This document shows positions 30,651-35,113 of a DNA stretch of 35,113 nucleotides, one piece after another. The notes under the pieces were generated by a model. The model had not been told where the DNA came from. It saw only the letters and a list, made by a program, of their open reading frames with translations, and ran no database searches. Source of the stretch: a virus. Position 1 is the first letter of the stretch. Every line of letters starts with the position of its first letter. Location of the stretch: the IMG/VR virus record IMGVR_UViG_3300032116_000700, positions 1 through 35,113 of that record, one strand, 5' to 3'. The translations under genes were made by a program, and so were the position numbers.

Positions 30651-30860
30651 TTAGTTTTTTACAAATGCGTTTGCTCTGGAATGAGAAAGGTCTGCAACAT
30701 AAACAGAACCAAGATGAACTACGGGTTCTGTTTTCTTTTCTAATGTTTTTACTGGTGAATCAATGAAGGGAGACAGTAGCCATAGCACCATCACCCAAGA
30801 AACACTAGAAACTATTACAGCCTTACTCATTTCAGGCAAACTATTAAAACGTTCAAACAT
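30651..30860 (-). CDS. Small single-span membrane protein, 69 aa
   Basis: The start is ATG 30860 (SD GGGG); an in-frame GTG at 30869 has poor SD spacing. It has one hydrophobic segment (AVIVSSVSWVMVLWLLSPFI, about 14-33), then a polar C-terminal domain. Function is unknown. Its SD is the 3' arm of an 11-bp hairpin whose 5' arm is the ACTATTTAT motif itself. Confidence 0.65.
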   Translation of the reverse strand: MFERFNSLPEMSKAVIVSSVSWVMVLWLLSPFIDSPVKTLEKKTEPVVHLGSVYVADLSHSRANAFVKN

Positions 30861-30861
30861 C

Positions 30862-30888
30862 CTATTCACCCCTTTATGGGATAAATAG
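30862..30888 (-). promoter_or_regulatory. Hairpin pairing the ACTATTTAT motif with the SD of the 69-aa gene
   Basis: CTATTTATCCC (30888-30878), a 5-nt loop, GGGGTGAATAG (30872-30862): 11 bp with two G-U pairs. The SD (GGGG) is fully paired. Confidence 0.6.
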
Positions 30889-30889
30889 T
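30880..30889 (-). promoter_or_regulatory. ACTATTTATC motif upstream of the 69-aa gene and recA
   Basis: Coding-strand motif 19 nt before ATG 30860, directly after the ssb gene. It forms the 5' arm of the SD-hiding hairpin. Confidence 0.5.
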
Positions 30890-30896
30890 TTGTGAA

Positions 30897-31679
30897 TCAC
30901 TTACCGTTGATCTCTCGGAAAGCAGCACTCAAAAGGTCGTCGGAATCACCTGACGAATTGAACTTCTGAATTTCTGGTCCTGCTCCATTCTGATCGCTAA
31001 GGAACTCGTCAAGGAGGTTAGCGACCTGTTGAGAAGTCAGACGCTCAAAGAGAGATTCAAATTCTGGCATGGAGTCAAGAAGTTCGGCGCAACGTGCAGC
31101 GCCACCGATTGCCTTGGAGCAAAGAGCAGAAGTCTTGCGGCGTGGTGCCACATCTGTCTCTGCGAAAAGCCGACCTGTCTTCGTAGAGTACGAAATAGTA
31201 AGGTCAGTTCCTTCCTCGGTGTCGGTAATGTCACCGTAGTCAGGGTTGAGAACAAGGCTCAAAAGCTTCTTGTAAACTGTGGTCCCGTAACCCCAAACAC
31301 GAATGCCTGTGGATTCCTCACCACGAACAAGGACAGGAGAGAAATAACGCTCCTTGACGAACAGAGACTTTGCAAGCTTCTTGTCTTCGTCGTCGTTGTT
31401 GGCGACACCATCACGCCAAGTCTGTGAGGCAAACTCACAAATAGGGCATTGCTCGCCGTAGTTCTTCTTCAAGCAAAGAACGGTCTTACGCTTGCCGCCA
31501 ACCTCTAGATAGTGGAAGTGGAAGTCGCGGAATGGATCGCCGTCCGATGGACTAACGATGCGAATGTCTTGCTCGCCCTCAACGGGCTTCCAGAAAACGG
31601 AGGTCTTGGATCCACCACCCTCGCTCTTATTCTCAATTGCGGAAAGCTTTGCCTTCATCTTGCTGATATCAATAGCCAT
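30897..31679 (-). CDS. Single-stranded DNA-binding protein, T4 gp32-like
   Basis: The 260-aa protein has a gp32-type core: a basic N-terminus (ISKMKAKLSAIENK), SVFWKP..GEQDIRIVSP and a zinc site from FHFHYLE...LCLKKNYGEQCPIC, then KERYFSPVLV and WGYGTTVYKKLL. It has a low-complexity acidic tail near GDSDDLLSAAF that normally contacts partner proteins. It coats ssDNA for the helicase, recombinase and polymerases encoded nearby. SD AAAGGAAC precedes ATG 31679. Confidence 0.9.
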   Translation of the reverse strand: MAIDISKMKAKLSAIENKSEGGGSKTSVFWKPVEGEQDIRIVSPSDGDPFRDFHFHYLEVGGKRKTVLCLKKNYGEQCPICEFASQTWRDGVANNDDEDKKLAKSLFVKERYFSPVLVRGEESTGIRVWGYGTTVYKKLLSLVLNPDYGDITDTEEGTDLTISYSTKTGRLFAETDVAPRRKTSALCSKAIGGAARCAELLDSMPEFESLFERLTSQQVANLLDEFLSDQNGAGPEIQKFNSSGDSDDLLSAAFREINGK

Positions 31680-31746
31680 TTTGTTTTGTTCCTTTATTTA
31701 TGGTTAGTTGTGGGACTTGCCCTATAGTCAATAAGGAGATTTATCC
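31680..31746 (-). promoter_or_regulatory. ssb leader, promoter unclear
   Basis: It contains TTGACT (31731-31726) but no good -10 at 16-18 bp, and a CATAAATA sequence close to the SD that resembles the T4 late-promoter core. No choice is forced by the sequence. Confidence 0.3.
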
Positions 31747-32580
31747 TTACCGCTGTTCTTGTACGAATGAAGTATGTTCTACAACATACGCTATGTCTCT
31801 ATCATACTTTGTTGCATAGATAGAGAAAGAAACGGTTTTTAGTTCCGTTGCTTTTGACTTTACTTCTTCTTTTATTCGCTTCAACGAATCGCTTGACTGT
31901 TTTAGTCGTTCCTCGTTGATGACATAAATATAATTCACTTCGCGGGTGCCGTCAAGGGGATAGAACATCTTTTCTTCGCCTGAATTGATTTCTTTTAGCC
32001 CTATGGTAGAAATGCGGTTTGTAAGACCAGGCTCTTCAATATTCCCCATAATGGGCGCGTTATTCTGATAAACGTTAAGCATGTGAATAGTGTTGGAGAT
32101 AAAGTTGTTTATTTGTTCCCAATAACCTATTACCGGCAAGTCGCCAGCAATTTGATCTATTCTTTGGTTATCAACCAAATAAATTCTCTCAAACTTACCT
32201 GATCTTGTTAGGTGTTGGAGAACATTCCTGACGATCTTTTCATTCAGGATCTTCTTATGGTTCAATAACGATGTGTCTGGAATAACGTAAACAATTCTTA
32301 TTTGCTTTTCCTTGATGCTTTCAAGGATGCGTAGTGAAAGTGCGGAGATAAGAGAACCGCCACACACAAACATTATAACCTCGTCGGCAGTCAAACAGCC
32401 ACGCAATAATGTTAAATCGATGTTAGACGCTTCGTAGGCTTCGGGGTCGTTCTGTTTCTTAACAAGAATGGTCCTTTCTACCTGCGGTTCGTGATCGACG
32501 CAGATAACGTTGTATTGAGGAAACTTCTCAAACTGTTTTGCGATTCGGCTTCCAACGCCGCCAATGCCAAGGATGTTCAT
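31747..32580 (-). CDS. Rossmann-type protein, possible divergent tubulin/FtsZ-like
   Basis: The 277-aa protein starts with a glycine-rich nucleotide loop (NILGIGGVGSRIAKQF) and VICVDHE. Then DEVIMFVCGGSLISALSLRILE, IVYVIPDTSLL and IYLVDNQRID follow the FtsZ order of T1 loop, G-box with GG(T/S), strand and DN motif. The G-box CGGSLISA departs from GGGTGTG, so GTP binding is doubtful. A ThiF-like enzyme is an alternative given only the first loop. Phage tubulins (PhuZ) centre replicating DNA; any such role here is speculative. ATG 32580 overlaps the polA stop by 4 nt. Confidence 0.75.
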   Translation of the reverse strand: MNILGIGGVGSRIAKQFEKFPQYNVICVDHEPQVERTILVKKQNDPEAYEASNIDLTLLRGCLTADEVIMFVCGGSLISALSLRILESIKEKQIRIVYVIPDTSLLNHKKILNEKIVRNVLQHLTRSGKFERIYLVDNQRIDQIAGDLPVIGYWEQINNFISNTIHMLNVYQNNAPIMGNIEEPGLTNRISTIGLKEINSGEEKMFYPLDGTREVNYIYVINEERLKQSSDSLKRIKEEVKSKATELKTVSFSIYATKYDRDIAYVVEHTSFVQEQR

Positions 32581-33758
32581 AGGTCAATCACTTTTAGGTT
32601 CTCAAAATCTTTTCCAGCCTTCAAGGTTGCTACGAACCCTTCCTTACGGACTATCTCCATAATAGAGAATAGAAGGCTTCTTTCGGACCAGTCAAAGTCA
32701 ATCACGATAGAGTCGTGGATAGAGAAAGCAACATAAGACTTCTTTCCTTTCAAGAGAGAGAAAAGAGCAATAAGTTTTCTACCAACGTAATCTGCGGTTG
32801 TACTTTGAATAAGATATGAAATAGCGTGTTCTTCATCACACTTGACTTTACGACCAAATGGGTTCTCAATTTCTTCACCATTCCAATGCTTCCTTATTAA
32901 GTAATCACGACCATAAACTTTTTCAAGCCTATCGTCTCTTTTATTTAGATCATAAAGCCAACCAAAAATCATTTTCTTTGCTAAATCACGATCAGTTTTG
33001 GGTCCAAAGACATTCTGGATATTCCAGTCGTGAATGTCGATCTTTGGTTGTTCTTTACCTCTCACAAGGAACAGCGAACGCAAGTCCGCTGCGTTATAGT
33101 CAATCTCCAAGAACATATCGTTATTTGGCTTGATAAACCTACGAAGGTCTTTATCAAAGCGAAGAATGGGAAATGAATCTTTCTCCGTGCCAAGTCGTCC
33201 GGTCTTTGACGAGAACAAGTCATAAACGATCTTACGAGGATAAGTTTTTAGTTTCTCTTCAAACTCACGCACCTTTCTCTTTGTTCTTTCTTGCCGGATA
33301 GCAGCGTCATCGATATTCAACTTACGGGTTGAAATGTCGTGAAGAACAGAGTATAATTCAACAAGATAGTCGTGGTTCGCAGGACGTTCAACGTTCCTGA
33401 AAACCCAATCACACACCTTGTTCTTTACTCGGGCATACTCGGTCAAGAAACCTTTATTTACAATATCATAAAAGCAAACATCATTCAAGTTGATCTTCGC
33501 CAAGATGAACGAACGATATAAGGCTTTGAGTTTATTTTCAGCACGCTCCAGTTCTTCTTTATAAGCCTCTGGACAAACTTGCGTTAGTTCCCTGCCACCA
33601 ACATAAACCTTCGCATAGTCAATCCCAGAAGGCAAATAAGAGGCCCAGGACCACGTTTGTTTAGCAGTAGTGAAGTCAACCGAGTCAACCGCGACGAGTT
33701 TATCGTCGTGATAGACAGCGGCACATTCACCTTTCGTATCAAATGTCTGGAATAGCAC
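32577..33758 (-). CDS. polA: Family A DNA polymerase, polymerase domain only
   Basis: The start is GTG 33758 with SD GAGG; a TTG at 33776 lies in the -10 box. The 393-aa protein has the three palm/finger motifs: A as LEIDYNAADLRSL (Asp705 equivalent kept, Glu710 position is Asp), B as RDLAKKMIFGWLYD (Arg754, Lys758, Phe762 and Tyr766 equivalents kept) and C as IHDS (Asp882 kept, Glu883 is Ser). Neither a 3'-5' nor a 5'-3' exonuclease domain is present. It may act in repair or primer replacement alongside DnaE, or be the main replicase; the sequence does not decide. Confidence 0.92.
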   Translation of the reverse strand: MLFQTFDTKGECAAVYHDDKLVAVDSVDFTTAKQTWSWASYLPSGIDYAKVYVGGRELTQVCPEAYKEELERAENKLKALYRSFILAKINLNDVCFYDIVNKGFLTEYARVKNKVCDWVFRNVERPANHDYLVELYSVLHDISTRKLNIDDAAIRQERTKRKVREFEEKLKTYPRKIVYDLFSSKTGRLGTEKDSFPILRFDKDLRRFIKPNNDMFLEIDYNAADLRSLFLVRGKEQPKIDIHDWNIQNVFGPKTDRDLAKKMIFGWLYDLNKRDDRLEKVYGRDYLIRKHWNGEEIENPFGRKVKCDEEHAISYLIQSTTADYVGRKLIALFSLLKGKKSYVAFSIHDSIVIDFDWSERSLLFSIMEIVRKEGFVATLKAGKDFENLKVIDL

Positions 33759-33775
33759 TCTTCCCTCACACCACA

Positions 33776-33804
33776 AGAATAGCCCATCGCCTTTTGGGAG
33801 TCAA
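33776..33804 (-). promoter_or_regulatory. Sigma70-type promoter of the polA unit
   Basis: TTGACT (33804-33799), a 17-bp spacer and TATTCT (33781-33776). Confidence 0.72.
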
Positions 33805-33813
33805 GATCATTTG

Positions 33814-33831
33814 GAAAAGAAAAATCTTTTC
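33814..33831 (-). terminator. Weak AT-rich hairpin after the rightmost gene
   Basis: GAAAAG, ATTTTT, CTTTTC immediately after the stop codon at 33834-33832. It is a 6-bp stem without a following U tract; a terminator role is tentative. Confidence 0.3.
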
Positions 33832-35113
33832 TCAATAGTCATAGCGAGAAAGTCTGATAAGTCCGAGTGCTTCATCAAGGGAGAAATTTTCTGTGTTGAC
33901 AAAGTTCTTTTTATCGGGCATAAATGGTTCAAGGGCAAGACGAAGTTTCTCGTTGATGTATTTCAGCGAATCATTTATACCATATGTATCATATATTATC
34001 TTTGAGGTTCTATCAAACCTTTCAAGAGAAGAGTTATCATACTTGATTCTTATTTCTGAATTCTTCAGCCTAATATATAATGAAATCAAAAATGAATCTG
34101 TTAGGCTTGTATAAACTAAGTCTGACTGATCCGAGAACCTGGTAACTCTTTTTGAATGCATATGACCATCGTAGAAGTTATTGATTCTTTCAACTGCGAA
34201 GTTATCTAAGAACGAAGAGTAAGCTATTACAAATAAAGTTCTCAGATATTCAATATCATAAAGATAAGCAGGTTCATAATAGTAGTTTACTATGTCTTCA
34301 GAAGAAGCCAAACTACTATTGATGCCGTTGAGATGTTCCCTATCACAAGCACAAATAGAAGCTTTCATCTTAGAAGAATTTATATTTGCTATTAGCTTAG
34401 ATGGGTATTCTTTACAAACAAGGAAGCCAAATGACTTAGCGGTGTTTAGGTAATATGTGAAGTTAGGATCCATAATAACATTTCTAACTTTATCAGAATC
34501 AAATTCATAACTAACGTTTGCTATATCTAAGCATAGACCGTTGAAGTTTATATCAATTTTATCAGTAAGAAGAAACGAAGAATAAGTTGCGAAGAAATTC
34601 TTGGAATTAGATAAAAGGAAATTAGTGAAATAGTTTATGAAATTTTGTGGAGTTATTATCTTTTTGCGGTTTTGATGGTCTATCTTAGCAAAATTGATAA
34701 ATTGATTTATTATATTTTCAAAGTTTTCTTGCAATGCTTTTTGGCCGTCTTCTCTAGCTTTTACAAGTTCCATTTCGGAAAGTGCAGAACCACCACTCAA
34801 ACCACCACCTTCCGAGACACCTTGGATATAAGAATTCTTCATATTGATATAAGCATTGATAACGAAGTCTAGACCAGAAAAACCTCCATTATTACCGCCA
34901 TAATAAGAAAGGTATTGTTTTTTTGGCTGCAATGCGATAATATTCTTATCAACTGTCCCAAACAAAGGTAGATAAGTATCATTGAATATTTTATATATTT
35001 GATCTAATTCATATACTTCTTTTGATGGATCTGCTAAATTATCTATTCCTTCATAGTAATAAGCTTCTTCATCATATAAGGTTTTAGCAGCAAAGCTATT
35101 TTTTGCTCCAAGG
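33832..35113 (-). CDS. Large protein of unknown function, 5' end outside window
   Basis: The open frame continues to the right edge: residues before the in-frame TTG at 34965 (for example LYDEEAYYYEGIDN and DQIYKIFNDTYL) read as coding. At least 426 codons are present, and the true start is beyond the window. It is Asn/Tyr/Ser/Phe-rich with a glycine-rich stretch (GVSEGGGLSGGSALSE), long helices (ARE-DGQKALQENFENIINQF) and ACDREHLNGINSS. Base composition is more AT-rich than the replication genes, like the leftmost gene. A virion structural role is possible but unsupported by any motif. Confidence 0.75.
   Translation of the reverse strand, partial: LGAKNSFAAKTLYDEEAYYYEGIDNLADPSKEVYELDQIYKIFNDTYLPLFGTVDKNIIALQPKKQYLSYYGGNNGGFSGLDFVINAYINMKNSYIQGVSEGGGLSGGSALSEMELVKAREDGQKALQENFENIINQFINFAKIDHQNRKKIITPQNFINYFTNFLLSNSKNFFATYSSFLLTDKIDINFNGLCLDIANVSYEFDSDKVRNVIMDPNFTYYLNTAKSFGFLVCKEYPSKLIANINSSKMKASICACDREHLNGINSSLASSEDIVNYYYEPAYLYDIEYLRTLFVIAYSSFLDNFAVERINNFYDGHMHSKRVTRFSDQSDLVYTSLTDSFLISLYIRLKNSEIRIKYDNSSLERFDRTSKIIYDTYGINDSLKYINEKLRLALEPFMPDKKNFVNTENFSLDEALGLIRLSRYDY

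Noticed and set aside
31719-31730. GACTATAGGG, resembling the core of a T7 promoter
   Set aside because: The upstream half of a T7 promoter is absent, it occurs once, and no single-subunit RNA polymerase gene is visible.
1-35113. tRNA genes, CRISPR arrays, insertion sequences, integrase or attachment sites
   Set aside because: None seen: no cloverleaf-like segment, no spaced short repeats, no transposase or integrase-like protein. The only mobile element supported is the split-intein/endonuclease cassette.

Overview
The window is part of a large tailed-bacteriophage genome of bacterial-host, marine-metagenome character. Every convincing gene lies on the minus strand, packed with frequent ATGA, TAATG or GTGA overlaps. 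It combines a replication and recombination set (T4 gp41-type helicase, UvsX/RecA, gp32-like SSB, 5'-3' exonuclease, and two unrelated DNA polymerases) with nucleotide-metabolism genes (B12-type ribonucleotide reductase, ThyX, dUTPase, dCMP-type deaminase, IMP dehydrogenase), morphogenesis-type genes (GroEL, a candidate GroES, a ClpP-like protease) and candidate virion proteins. I see no tRNA, rRNA, CRISPR array or insertion sequence. The window cuts a gene at each end.

Layout, right to left in the direction of transcription. 35113-33832: C-terminal part of an unknown protein. 33758-30897: exonuclease-free family A DNA polymerase, a possible tubulin/FtsZ-like protein, SSB. 30860-27987: small membrane protein, RecA/UvsX, deaminase, exonuclease. 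27947-23419: DnaB-type helicase, then nrdJ broken in two by a split intein with a Vsr-like homing-endonuclease gene between the halves. 23354-22809: Dps-like ferritin. 22742-19256: small-gene operon with a GroES-like protein, a DUF3310 protein, ThyX and an MT-A70 methylase. 19228-13071: glutaredoxin, nucleotidyltransferase-like protein and full-length DnaE with an apparently intact PHP domain. 13048-9191: Cys-rich protein, UV endonuclease, dUTPase, IMPDH. 9096-1: acidic protein, membrane protein, ClpP-like protease, a 492-aa protein, the GroEL operon ending in a cupin, and a large protein with a tandem internal duplication.

Regulation is readable in the sequence. Nine near-consensus sigma70 promoters (TTGACN-like, 16-17 bp, TATAAT/TATTAT) precede mostly replication, metabolism and chaperone operons. 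A second motif, ACTATTTAT-T on the coding strand, sits just upstream of a different set (likely virion proteins, the Dps-like protein, the homing endonuclease) and is a candidate late-promoter element. At eight gene starts the local promoter or motif lies inside an inverted repeat whose 3' arm covers the Shine-Dalgarno sequence. Read-through mRNA should hide the ribosome site, while mRNA starting locally should expose it. This resembles known T4 logic for a few late genes, but here it recurs across the whole window.

The most notable items are that promoter-in-hairpin architecture, the fractured nrdJ/split-intein/endonuclease cassette, the DnaE plus PolA pair, the Dps-like ferritin with a phage N-terminal peptide, the separated GroEL/GroES-like pair, and the duplicated MGHCG protein.
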